Positions 8,164 through 17,300 of a DNA stretch of 64,000 nt are shown here, one piece after another. The stretch comes from Dactylosporangium vinaceum (GTDB lineage: Bacteria > Actinomycetota > Actinomycetes > Mycobacteriales > Micromonosporaceae). The notes under the pieces were generated by a model. That model saw nothing but the letters and a program-made list of their open reading frames with translations. It was not told the DNA's origin and searched no databases. Made by a program: the position numbers and the translations under genes. Where the stretch lies: assembly GCF_019904175.1 (NCBI RefSeq), contig NZ_CP061913.1, positions 7,626,001 to 7,690,000 on the forward strand, in the 5' to 3' direction. Position 1 is the first letter of the stretch. Each line of letters opens with the position of its first letter.

Positions 8164-9765
8164 TTATGCGCAGGCGGCGCCGTTGAGCTTCACCCCGGAC
8201 GGGGCCGGGCTCGACGGGCCGTTGGCGGTGAAGCCGATCGTCACCGAGGCGCCCGCGGCCAGCGACGGCGCCCAGGTCGGCGCGGCCGCGGTGAACGTGG
8301 TGCCGGACTGGGTGACGGTGGCGTTCCAGCCGCTCTGCAGCGTGACGCCGGACGGGACGGTGAGGGTGGCGGCCCACGGGTTGACGGCCGCCGTGCCGGT
8401 GTTCTTCACGGTGACGCTGGCCTGGAAGCCGCCCTGCCACGCGTTGTCAATCTTGACCGTGGCCGCGCAGCCGCCGGTGGGGTTCGGCGGCTGCGACGCC
8501 GAGCGGCTGACGCTCACCGAGACGCTCGGCGAGCCCGTGTTCGTGCCGCCGCCGACGGGCGGGATCAGGTACGGCTGCAGGATCGACTGCTTCTGCTGGT
8601 TCACCGTCTTCCAGTCGTCGCCGACGATGCCGCCGGTGTCGCCGGAGTTCGGGTTCCACGACCAGTACGTGAAGTTCATGCCCGTGACCCCGGTGCCCAT
8701 GTACTCCATCAGCTTCTGCAGCCACACGGCGTCCTGCGGGTTCTGCAGGGTGCTGCCGAACTCGCCGAGCAGCACCGGTGCGACGTTCTGCTTCTGCAGG
8801 TAGCCCCAGAACTTGTCCCAGATGCCGGGGAGGTTGTTCGGGAAGTTCGGGTCGTCGAACCAGCTCTGGTGGAACACGGAGTTGGCGTACTCGTGCGCGG
8901 AGTACACGAGCTTGTTCGGCTTGCTGAGGCGCACCGGGAACTCGCCGGCCTTCGACAGGTTGCCGCCCCACCAGCCGCACGGCTCGTCGGGGATGTTGTC
9001 CCACGCGTTGGCGTTGCCGCCGCTGGTGCAGCTGACGCCCTCGACGACGATGAGCCAGTTGGGGTTGGCGTCGAGGATGGCGTTGCCGGCCCGCTCGGCC
9101 GCCAGGCGCCAGTCGCGGTTCACGTCGCCGCAGCCCCAGCAGGCGCCGGTGCCGTTCGGGTCGGTGCCGTCGGCGTGCGGCTCGTTGTGCAGGTCGGCGC
9201 CGATGACCGTCGGGTTGTTCGCGTAGTGCCGGGCGAGCATCTGCCAGTTGCTGATCCAGGTCGCCTCCGGGGTCGCCGGGACGTACCACAGGGCGCTCTG
9301 CCCCGCCGACGTCGGGCGGTGCCGGTCGAGCAGGATGCGCATGCCCTTGCTGCCGGCGTAGTCGATGACCTTGTCCAGGATCTGCAGCGGGGTCAGGCCG
9401 ACGAGGTCGGCGTTGCTGTAGCCGTCGACGCTGTTGGCCTGGGCGCCGGGCTTGAGGGCGTCCTCGGAGAACGGCACCCGGATGGTGTTGTACCCGAGGC
9501 TCGCCATCTGGTCGAGGGTGTCCTTCCAGGGCCGGGCCCACAGCCCGTGGAAGGTCTTGTTGTCGGTCTCCATGCCGAACCAGTTGAGGCCCGTGAGCCG
9601 CACCTTGGTCCCGGTGGCGTCGATGAGCTGCGCCCCCTGGGTGCTCAGGTAGCCGGTGCCGGTGCCGCCGGTGGCCGCGGACGCCGTGCTGTTGAGGCCG
9701 ATCACGGCGACGGCGCCGACGAGTGCCATGCTGCTGGCCGCGACGGCGGCCCAGAGTCTCCTCAT
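8164..9765 (-). CDS. Secreted GH5 endoglucanase (cellulase) with CBM2
   Basis: 533 residues. The signal peptide (1-31, ending ASAAT) precedes a GH5 TIM barrel (about 35-395): VRLTGLNWFGMET, YNTIRVPFSEDAL, acid/base Glu195 in GADLHNEPHADG, and nucleophile Glu335 in VLLGEFGSTL. A Ser/Val/Pro linker (about 400-430) joins a CBM2 (about 432-533; CAATVKIDNAWQGGFQASV to GVKLNGAACA). Both catalytic acids are present and the domain order is standard for actinomycete cellulases. It would act outside the cell on beta-1,4-glucan, with CBM2 giving grip on crystalline cellulose. It is transcribed alone, toward the convergent discoidin gene. Odd feature: MRILLDRHRPTSAGQSALWY holds Arg where many relatives have DxH only, which is within family variation. 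Confidence 0.95.
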   Translation of the reverse strand: MRRLWAAVAASSMALVGAVAVIGLNSTASAATGGTGTGYLSTQGAQLIDATGTKVRLTGLNWFGMETDNKTFHGLWARPWKDTLDQMASLGYNTIRVPFSEDALKPGAQANSVDGYSNADLVGLTPLQILDKVIDYAGSKGMRILLDRHRPTSAGQSALWYVPATPEATWISNWQMLARHYANNPTVIGADLHNEPHADGTDPNGTGACWGCGDVNRDWRLAAERAGNAILDANPNWLIVVEGVSCTSGGNANAWDNIPDEPCGWWGGNLSKAGEFPVRLSKPNKLVYSAHEYANSVFHQSWFDDPNFPNNLPGIWDKFWGYLQKQNVAPVLLGEFGSTLQNPQDAVWLQKLMEYMGTGVTGMNFTYWSWNPNSGDTGGIVGDDWKTVNQQKQSILQPYLIPPVGGGTNTGSPSVSVSVSRSASQPPNPTGGCAATVKIDNAWQGGFQASVTVKNTGTAAVNPWAATLTVPSGVTLQSGWNATVTQSGTTFTAAAPTWAPSLAAGASVTIGFTANGPSSPAPSGVKLNGAACA

Positions 9766-9858
9766 GCCGGGAAGTTCAGGGCAGATGCGTCACACCGCGC
9801 ACTCCCGCACGCGTGGATCGCACGTTTCTGCAGCTCAGAGCGGTACAGCCGCAGAAAC

Positions 9859-10551
9859 TTACACTGTTGGCAGCGCGGCCAGGAGCTTGCCGTGGGCCTC
9901 GAGGATCTTCGCGGCGGCGGCCTTCGCGGCCGGGTCGGCGCCGGCGGTGCCCTCCGACGTCGCCAGGTGCGTGGTGCCGGTGAGATGCTCGCGCAGCGCC
10001 GCGACGGCCCGGGCGAGCCGCTGGTCGGCGGGCGCGTTGCGAACCGCGGCGAGGTCGTCCTCGAGGACCATCCCGGGCAGGTCGTGCCCGGCGTGCTCGG
10101 CCGGGTTCTCCTGGCCGCCGCCGGCGGCCATGGCCTTGCGCAGGTCGGCCAGCTCGTCGCGGTGCCCGGCCATGGCGGTGCCCATCAGCGCGGCGAGCGC
10201 CGGGTCGTCCTTCAGCAGCTCGAACAGCGGCAACGCGCTGGTGTCGAGCGAGATCATGAGGTTGAGGAACGCGAGGTCGGTCGGGCTGAGCGACGCGGTG
10301 AGCGACGGCGGCTCCGCCTTCGGCGCGACCGGTTCGTGCGCGGGCCGGGCCCAGAGCACGACGACGGCGAGCGCGGCGACGACCACCACGACGACGGCCA
10401 GAATCCGGCGCCATATATCGCGCTTTTCGGGGAGTTCTCCGCCCGGCGCGGCCGCGGCCGGTGACGGCGCGGTGACAGCTTCTTCCGGCTCCGGCTCGGC
10501 CGACAGCGCCACGCTGGCTCCGTTGATGGGTGCGTCGCCATCCTGGGTCAC
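9859..10551 (-). CDS. DUF305-like membrane protein lacking the paired histidines
   Basis: 230 residues: a Glu/Pro/Ala-rich cytoplasmic N-terminus, one membrane span (ILAVVVVVVAALAVVVLW, about 50-67), then an outer helical domain. Its start, TDLAFLNLMISLDTSALPLF, matches the DUF305/ferritin-like pattern (D.AFL..MI.HH..A). Ser-Leu-Asp stands where relatives have a His-His pair. The later GHDLPGMV resembles the family's H..MPGM motif and keeps one His. DUF305 proteins are often found with copper handling, but metal binding here is doubtful because ligands are missing. A paralogue with the same loss lies at 39804-40760. The function is unknown; family assignment is by motif only. Confidence 0.65.
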   Translation of the reverse strand: MTQDGDAPINGASVALSAEPEPEEAVTAPSPAAAAPGGELPEKRDIWRRILAVVVVVVAALAVVVLWARPAHEPVAPKAEPPSLTASLSPTDLAFLNLMISLDTSALPLFELLKDDPALAALMGTAMAGHRDELADLRKAMAAGGGQENPAEHAGHDLPGMVLEDDLAAVRNAPADQRLARAVAALREHLTGTTHLATSEGTAGADPAAKAAAAKILEAHGKLLAALPTV

Positions 10552-10711
10552 CGCTCGACGGTAAAGCCCAGGCCGGGACCTACTCTATTAGATCTGTATT
10601 AAGTTGTGCCGATGATTTCCGGCGACGACGAATAACGCTTTTAAAGCGGATTTCAGGGAACCGTCCGATCGCCCGACACGGCCGTCTCCGCAAATACCTG
10701 AAAATGATCTC

Positions 10712-11104
10712 GTGCTGCGTCTTCTGCGTGTCCCCGTCGTGCTCGTGTTCGCCGCGATGTGGGCGCTGGGATCGTACGCGCTGGGCTTCCTGTGGCTCCC
10801 CGACGACCGTACCGCCGCCCTGGCCGCCGCGTGCATCGGCGGCCTCGCGGTCACCGCCGCCCTGGGCAGCCTGATCAGCCGCCCCTGGCCGGTCGTGCTC
10901 GCCCTGCCGCTGGCCGTCGGCGCGCTCACCACCTCGGTGTACGCGGCCGGCCAGCACCACCTCGGCCTCCAGGCGCACGCCGCGCTCGCCGCGGGCCGGG
11001 TCCTGGTCCCACTCCTGGCCGCCTACACGCTCCTGCTCGGCATCGCCGGGACCATGGCCGACGCCGCGACCGTCCGCCGCTTCCGGCGGCACATGGCGGG
11101 CTGA
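10712..11104 (+). CDS. Small integral membrane protein, unknown function
   Basis: 130 residues from GTG at 10712. About four hydrophobic segments are visible: VPVVLVFAAMWALGSYALGF, AALAAACIGGLAVTAALG, PVVLALPLAVGALTTSVY and VLVPLLAAYTLLLGIAG, ending in a basic tail RRFRRHMAG. I do not recognise a family. It is divergent from the DUF305-like gene (160 bp apart) and 25 bp upstream of the next same-strand gene, so the two may be co-transcribed. Confidence 0.65.
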   Translation: MLRLLRVPVVLVFAAMWALGSYALGFLWLPDDRTAALAAACIGGLAVTAALGSLISRPWPVVLALPLAVGALTTSVYAAGQHHLGLQAHAALAAGRVLVPLLAAYTLLLGIAGTMADAATVRRFRRHMAG

Positions 11105-11129
11105 GACCGGACAGTGCAAGAATGCCGCG

Positions 11130-11732
11130 GTGCGGGTTGAGAAGGGCGCGGTGCCGGTCCTGCTGTGGTGCCTGGCCACCACGGCGAGTATCGGCGTGGC
11201 CACCCTCGCCCTGCGCCCGGTCCTGCGCACCGCCGTGCCCCAGGACTCGATCCCGGTCGCGGCCGACGACAGCCGCAACGACCGGCCGGTGACGACCCAG
11301 ACCCTCCCGCCGCCGTCGGCCGCCGCGTCGAAGCCGCCCACGCCGAGCGCCGGGGACACGAAGTCGGCGACGTCGATCCCGGCGACCACCCCGGGCGCGA
11401 AGACCACCGGCGCCGCCCCGCCGACCCAGAAGACCACCACCCCGCCCCGGGTCGTCGACGGCTGGACGGTGGCCCCGGGCGACGACGGCGTGGACGTGTA
11501 CCTGCGGTCGTTCCGCTCCGACGGCGGCGACGCCGTGATGCGCATCCGGGCCGAGGTCGTCTCGGTCGTCACGGCGACGCCCCGGCAGGGTTATTCGGTG
11601 TCGCAGGCACAGACCGAGCCGAGCCGGATGGTCGTGCAGTTCGTCAACGGCAACGGTGGCGCCGCGTATCTGGTCGACTGCATGTGGTGGCAGGGCGCCC
11701 CGCACGGTGAGGTCACGAAGATCGGCGGTTAG
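11130..11732 (+). CDS. Single-span exported protein, unknown function
   Basis: 200 residues. The N-terminus carries one hydrophobic segment (VPVLLWCLATTASIGVATLAL, about 8-28), likely an uncleaved anchor or a signal. A long Thr/Pro/Ala/Lys-rich disordered stretch follows (about 50-108), then a compact C-terminal domain (VDGWTVAPGDDGVDVYLRSF, DAVMRIRAEVVSVV, RMVVQFVNGNGGAAYLVDCM) of about 90 residues. That end looks like a small beta-rich extracytoplasmic domain, but I do not recognise it. It lies between a small membrane protein and the response regulator at 11785, and may be part of what that two-component system monitors; this is only positional. Confidence 0.6.
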   Translation: MRVEKGAVPVLLWCLATTASIGVATLALRPVLRTAVPQDSIPVAADDSRNDRPVTTQTLPPPSAAASKPPTPSAGDTKSATSIPATTPGAKTTGAAPPTQKTTTPPRVVDGWTVAPGDDGVDVYLRSFRSDGGDAVMRIRAEVVSVVTATPRQGYSVSQAQTEPSRMVVQFVNGNGGAAYLVDCMWWQGAPHGEVTKIGG

Positions 11733-11784
11733 CAGCGCCTTAACGCGCATTGGGCAAGCATTTGACGTGCAGTAGTGTGCCCGC

Positions 11785-12492
11785 ATGCCGCTGATCCTGC
11801 TGGTCGAGGACGATGTCGCCGTCTCCGGCGCCCTGTCGCGGGCGCTCACCGACGCCGGCCACGTCGTTCGCCCCGTCGGCAACGCCGGCTCGGCGCTGCG
11901 CGTCATCGCCACCGACCCGCCGGACCTGGTCATCCTCGACCTGGGCCTGCCGGACATGGACGGCCTCGACGTGCTGCGCATGCTCCGCGGGATCTCCAAC
12001 GCGCCGGTCATCGTGGCCACCGCCCGCCGCTCCGAGCGCGACATCATCCGCCTGCTCGACGCCGGCGCCGACGACTACGTGACGAAGCCGTTCTCCAGCG
12101 CCCAGATGTCGGCCCGGATCAACGCGGTGCTCCGCCGCGGCCAGGGCACCCCGGGCCCGGCCCAGCCGCCGGCCGGCGTCACCGTCGGCGGCCTGCACGT
12201 GAACCCGCAGCAGCGCTCGGCGGCGCTGGACGGGCGGCCGCTGCAGCTGACGAAGAAGGAGTTCGACCTCCTGGCGTACCTCGCGCAGCGGGCCGGGCGC
12301 GTCGTCAGCCGGCGCGAGCTGCTGACCGAGGTGTGGCAGCGCCCCGACAGCTCCGGCGAGGACCAGACAATCGACGTGCACGTGTCCTGGCTGCGGCGCA
12401 AGCTCGGCGAGAGTGCGACGCAGCCGCGATACCTGCGCACCTTCCGCGGCGTCGGCGTGATGCTCGTCGACCCGGCGCAGCCACCGGCATGA
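11785..12492 (+). CDS. OmpR-type response regulator
   Basis: 235 residues. An N-terminal receiver has the acidic pair ED9-10, phospho-acceptor Asp52 (VILDLGLPDMDG) and Lys101 (DYVTKPFSS). A winged-helix OmpR/PhoB DNA-binding domain follows (about 135-228; LTKKEFDLLAYLAQRAGRVV, TIDVHVSWLRRKLG, LRTFRGVGVML). It should bind direct-repeat sites when phosphorylated by the kinase encoded next. The stop codon overlaps the kinase start in an ATGA, the classic coupled two-component layout. Signal and targets cannot be inferred from sequence. Confidence 0.95.
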   Translation: MPLILLVEDDVAVSGALSRALTDAGHVVRPVGNAGSALRVIATDPPDLVILDLGLPDMDGLDVLRMLRGISNAPVIVATARRSERDIIRLLDAGADDYVTKPFSSAQMSARINAVLRRGQGTPGPAQPPAGVTVGGLHVNPQQRSAALDGRPLQLTKKEFDLLAYLAQRAGRVVSRRELLTEVWQRPDSSGEDQTIDVHVSWLRRKLGESATQPRYLRTFRGVGVMLVDPAQPPA

Positions 12493-13808
12493 GATCGGCC
12501 CTCTGGCGCCTGTCGTTCGCGATCACCTCGATGATCGCGCTGGCGTTCCTCGTCCCCCTCGCGTACGTCACCAAGCAGATCGCCCACGACCGCGCCCTGG
12601 TCGAGGCCCGGTCCCAGGCCGACGCGATGGTCGCCGCGCTCGCCTCCGCTCCCGGCGACACGTCGGCGTCGCTGGTCCGCGCCGTGGTCACGCTGCCGGC
12701 GGGGCAGTCGGGGCGGCTGGCGGTACACCTGACGGGCCAGCCGACCGTCGGCACCAGCCACGCGCTGGCGGCCGACGTCGAGCGCACCGCCCGCCAGCGC
12801 CGCTCGCAGACCGTCGACGCCCCGGGCGGCCTGGCCTACCTGCAGACAGTCGTGCTCGACGGCGACCGGACGGCCGTCGTGGAGGTGTACGTCTCCGACG
12901 ACGAGCTGTCCCGGGGCGTCAGCGCCGCCTGGCTCGCCCTGGCCGGCCTGGCCGTCGTCCTCGTCGCCGGCTCGACCCTCGTCGCCGACCGCCTCGGCGC
13001 GCGGATCGTCGCCTCCACCCGCCGGCTCGCCGAGGGCGCCCGCGCGTTCGGCGACGGCGACCTGCAGGCCCGCGTCGAGCCGGACGGCCCGCCGGAGCTG
13101 CGTGACGCGGCCCGCAGCTTCAACCGGATGGCCGAGCAGATGGTCGCGTTCGCCGACGCCGAACGCGAACTGGCCGCGGACCTCTCCCACCGCCTCCGCA
13201 CCCCGCTGACCGCCCTGCGCCTCGACGCCGACGCCATGCCGCCGGGCCCGATCGGCGAGCGGATGCGCCAGGCGTTCGACGCGCTCGACGACGAGATCGA
13301 GCAGATCATCACCCAGGCCCGCCGCTCCGTCGTCGACCGCGGCCCCGAGACCACCGACCTGGTCGAGGTCGTCGCCGACCGCCTGGCCTTCTGGTCGGTC
13401 CTGGCGGAGGACCAGAACCGCCCGTGGCGCGTCACGGGCGGCCGCGAGCCCGTCTACGTCCCCGTCTCCGAGTCCGACCTCATCTCCGCCGTCGACTGCC
13501 TGCTGGGCAACGTCTTCCAGCACACCGGCGAGGGCACCGGCTTCGAGGTCCACGTCTCCGCCCGCGGCCTCTTCGTCGACGACGCCGGCCCCGGCATAGC
13601 CGACCCGGCCGGAGCCCTGCGCCGCGGCGCGAGCGGCGCCGGCTCCACCGGCCTGGGCCTGGACATCGTCCGCCGCGTGGCCGAGTCCGCCGGCGGCCGC
13701 CTGATCATCGAACGCAGCCCCCTGCGCGGCGCCCGCATCGCCATCGAACTGGACCCGTTCGCCGCGGAGACCCCCACCCCACGGTCGGCCCGTAAAATCG
13801 TCAGATGA
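12489..13808 (+). CDS. Membrane sensor histidine kinase partner of the response regulator
   Basis: 439 residues. Two membrane spans (about 8-28 and 145-167) bracket a roughly 115-residue extracytoplasmic sensor. HAMP (about 168-220) leads to the H box with His234 in ERELAADLSHRLRTPLTALR, then N box (SDLISAVDCLLGNVFQHT), G1 (VDDAGPGIAD) and G2 (GSTGLGLDIVRRV). All catalytic boxes are present. The start ATG overlaps the regulator stop codon and its own stop overlaps the ATG of the next gene, so at least three genes are transcribed and translated together. Confidence 0.95.
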   Translation: MRSALWRLSFAITSMIALAFLVPLAYVTKQIAHDRALVEARSQADAMVAALASAPGDTSASLVRAVVTLPAGQSGRLAVHLTGQPTVGTSHALAADVERTARQRRSQTVDAPGGLAYLQTVVLDGDRTAVVEVYVSDDELSRGVSAAWLALAGLAVVLVAGSTLVADRLGARIVASTRRLAEGARAFGDGDLQARVEPDGPPELRDAARSFNRMAEQMVAFADAERELAADLSHRLRTPLTALRLDADAMPPGPIGERMRQAFDALDDEIEQIITQARRSVVDRGPETTDLVEVVADRLAFWSVLAEDQNRPWRVTGGREPVYVPVSESDLISAVDCLLGNVFQHTGEGTGFEVHVSARGLFVDDAGPGIADPAGALRRGASGAGSTGLGLDIVRRVAESAGGRLIIERSPLRGARIAIELDPFAAETPTPRSARKIVR

Positions 13809-14293
13809 TCGAGCTCCCCCCGTTCGTGGAGGGCGTCTATCTGGTCGGCTCGTCCGCCCCGATCACCTGGCACACCCTGGCCCACCACGGCGTCACGGTC
13901 CGCGGCCCCGAGCCGTCCACCCTGGACATCCACACGCACGACGCCGCCCTCGTCTCCTGGACCCGCGCGAACGCCGACTTCTACTGGCGCCCCTGGCTCC
14001 ACCACAGCCGCTTCACCCTCCTGCGGGACTGGGGCGTGGCCTGGGGCGTCCTGGGCCTGAGCCGGATCGCCTGCACCATCCGGACCGCGGACATCACCGC
14101 GAAGGCCACAGCGGGCGAGTGGGCCCTGTCCGTCTACGACCACCACGCACCGATCCTGCGCGAGGCCCTCCGCCTGCGCCGCGGCGAATCGCAGCGCCTC
14201 TTCCACTCCCGCCGGACCCGCCGCGCAGCCGCCGCCGCGTTCATGCATGCGGTGCTGGCCGACGTCTCGGCCCACGGCGCGGAGGATGTCTAG
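13805..14293 (+). CDS. AadA/DUF4111-like nucleotidyltransferase remnant with internal deletion
   Basis: 162 residues where the family usually has about 260. The last 120 residues look complete: ITWHTLAHHGVTVRGPEPS, VAWGVLGLSRIACTIRTADI, TAKATAGEWALSVYD, PILREALRLRRGE. The first residues FVEGVYLVGSSA match the beta-strand that in relatives opens the nucleotidyltransferase core (xVYLxGSxxxGDxxPxSDxD). The text jumps from there straight into the C-terminal domain, so the Gly-Ser/Asp-x-Asp catalytic region of about 100 residues is absent. The reading frame is kept. I infer an in-frame deletion that leaves a protein unable to transfer AMP. It is coupled to the kinase gene by an ATGA overlap. Confidence 0.65.
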   Translation: MIELPPFVEGVYLVGSSAPITWHTLAHHGVTVRGPEPSTLDIHTHDAALVSWTRANADFYWRPWLHHSRFTLLRDWGVAWGVLGLSRIACTIRTADITAKATAGEWALSVYDHHAPILREALRLRRGESQRLFHSRRTRRAAAAAFMHAVLADVSAHGAEDV

Positions 14294-14350
14294 CCGAACG
14301 ACCGAATCAGTCCGGCACTGCTGCGGCGACGGGCCCCCTAGTGTGATCGG

Positions 14351-17300
14351 ATGTCGCGGTCTCATTTCTCGTTCGCGCAGGCCCTCAAGCTCATCGGCGA
14401 GCACGGAGCCTCGACCGCACTGGACCGCCTGCTGGGCACCGCCCTCTTCGCCGGCGCCGCGGTGTCCGGCCCGGCCGCGCTTGTCGTCCTCAGCCTGGTG
14501 GACCCGAAGAACGAGGCCACCAAACTCCTGTCCGGCACGGTCGACACACTGGCCGCCAAGGCCCGTGGCACGTCCGGTCGGACGAGACAGGACCTCCTCA
14601 TGGCCGCCCACACCATCACGGTCCTGTCCGCCTTCTTCGACGCCCTGGTCGAGCACACCGGCACCGACCTGCCCGACGACGACAAGCGCCGCCTCGCCGA
14701 GCTGCACCCACAGCTGGGCTTCGTGGACCAGGCCCTCAACGCCGACGTCCCGTTCCCGTCAGCCGAACACCCACTGCTCGACAACCTCCACACCCAGATC
14801 CGCCCGCTGTACACCGATCTCGCGCAACAGTCATTGGAGTTCCTGTCGGGCCTCGAAGGCTTCCACGGCCCGGCCGGCCCTGCTCCAGTGGTCGAACGAG
14901 CGGCGGCGCTCTACCTCGACCGCATGCTCCAGCTGGGCCCGGAACCACCGTTCGCCCTGTGGCTGACACTGACCGAACACGGCGCCACCCACCACGCACT
15001 CGGCGCCCTGGAGCAACTGCTGCGCCAGGTCGCGGCGGGCACCGCCCCGACCGCCGTCCGCGCGAGCCTGGCGACGCATGCCCGCGCGGTGCTGGATGAG
15101 CGACTGCTGCGCACCGGCGGCGATGCCGTGCTGACACCCACCATCCGCGACGGCTTCGTCGAACCGGCATTCCGCCATGTCCGCTATGACGCCGACAGCC
15201 TGGTATCTGCCTCCTCGTGGTGGGGCCGGCGGCCGGTCCGCGAGGGTCTGGTGGATTTCTTGGCTGCCCACCTGGCCAGTGCGGTCAGTGCAGAACTGCC
15301 GCTGCTGGTGCTCGGCGACCCCGGTGCCGGCAAGTCGCTGCTGACCGAGGTCCTCGCGGCCCGCCTTCCGGCCGAGTCGTTCGCGGTCCTGCGCGTGCCG
15401 CTGCGCGAGGTCAATCCGGGTGACCGCCTCCATGAGCAGATCACCAAACATCTACGCCGGACGCTGCAGACGGAGCGGATCGAGCTGCAGGATGTGCGCA
15501 CCGAATGCGGCCCCTGCATTCAGTGCAGGGCCGCCGACCGGATCTGCTGGCATCAGGCCCGGATGGTCGTGCTCCTGGACGGCTTCGATGAACTGGTGCA
15601 GGCGACCGGCATCACGCAGTCCGGCTATCTCGAAGACGTCAAGACATTCCAGAAGGATTCCCGCGTACTCGGCGTCCCCGTGGCGGTGATCGTCACGAGC
15701 CGCACGCTCGTCGCCGAACGCGCCGAGATTCCCAACGGCGCGCCGATCGTCCGCCTCGAGCGATTCGACAAGCCGCGGATCAAACGTTGGACGACGGCCT
15801 GGAACACGGCCCGGGCAGGCGCCGACGGTTTCGTTCCGCTGTCATCGCAGGCGTTGCTGACGAACAGCAGCGTGGCCGAGCTCGTCCGCGATCCGCTGCT
15901 CCTGCTGGTGCTGGCGATATACCTGGCCGAGCTGGGACAGCCTGGCTTCGGTACCGAAGCGCTGACGCCCGCACAGCTGTACCGGCGGCTGCTCGACACA
16001 TTCATCGAGCGCCAGGTCGACAAGGACGAAACCGACCTGTCCGCGGACGAGCGGGCGCGGCGGCAGCGGACCCAGCGCCGCGAGTTGCAGCTAACCGCGT
16101 TCGGCATGTTCAACCGCGGCCGCCAGCACATCACGCACGATGAGCTCGACAGCGATCTCGCCGCCCTCATCAAAGCACCCAAACGCGGGGCGACGCTGGC
16201 CGAGCAGCTGACGGAAGCGCAGCGGGTCCTCAGTGAGTTCCTGTTCCTGCACAACGCCACGATCCGCGATCAGCGCGGCGTGTACGAATTTCTCCACGCC
16301 ACGTTCGGCGAGTACCTGGTCGCCGAACTCATCACCACCGAGCTGGCCCGGCTGACCCGGTTGTGTGACGTGGACGAGGACGCCCGGCTGGATGACGCCC
16401 GGCTCTGCGCTCTGCTGTCCCACGAGCCGATCACACAGCGCGCTCCGATTCTGCGGTTCGCCCGAGAGCAGCTCACCGAATCCCCGGTCAAGGTGCTGGA
16501 AAAGCTCATCCGGGACGCCCGCTACCGCCCGGACAGCGCAGAAGGCCGCTATCTGCCGGTCTCGTACGATCCGGTCCGCCGTCGGGCCGCGTACCTGGCC
16601 AACCTGGTCCTGCTGCGCGTGCATCTGGACGATCAACCGGTGCCGACAAGCTGTTTGGCCGACTCGGCTGAGTCGTGGGCGGCAACGGTCGGGCTGTGGC
16701 GGGCCGGCCTTCCGGACGCATCGTGGGTGAACGTCATGGGCGCCTTGAGACGCATGAACAATATCGACGCCATCGAGGCAACCAAATTCACCGACAATCC
16801 CTCATGGTCGGCGGATTCACGCGAAGCCGACCTGGCCGGCAACCGCTATACAGCCGCCGCCCGTGCCATTGGAGACCGGTTTGCCCGGCCGAGCGAAACC
16901 TGGACTGGTGACGATCTCGATGCGCACGAGCAGACAGGAAAGTTGCTGGCGTTTCCAACAGCCGCCCAGGCAACCGGGCAGCTTCTACCCTACGACCTCG
17001 ATTTTTTGGACGAGTTTGTCGCCTTTTGCAATGCTGCGTCAAGCCTCAATACATCCAGCCGCCGACAAATCGGTAGAATTCTTGCTCGCGACGCTCGAAA
17101 CCTCCCGTCCCGGCTCGTGGAACAGCTCGCGGCTCACGCGATACCCGGCAGCTCCTCGGCGGAACTGGCAGCGGCCGTCGCCGCGCACCCGAAGCTGCTC
17201 AATACGGTGCCTGGCCTCCGTGAGGCGGTGTCCGCTGATCCCGCAGAGTTCACCGATGTCGTAGCTGCCCTCTGGGCGGCCGAAAGCCGAGCCGCTCCAG

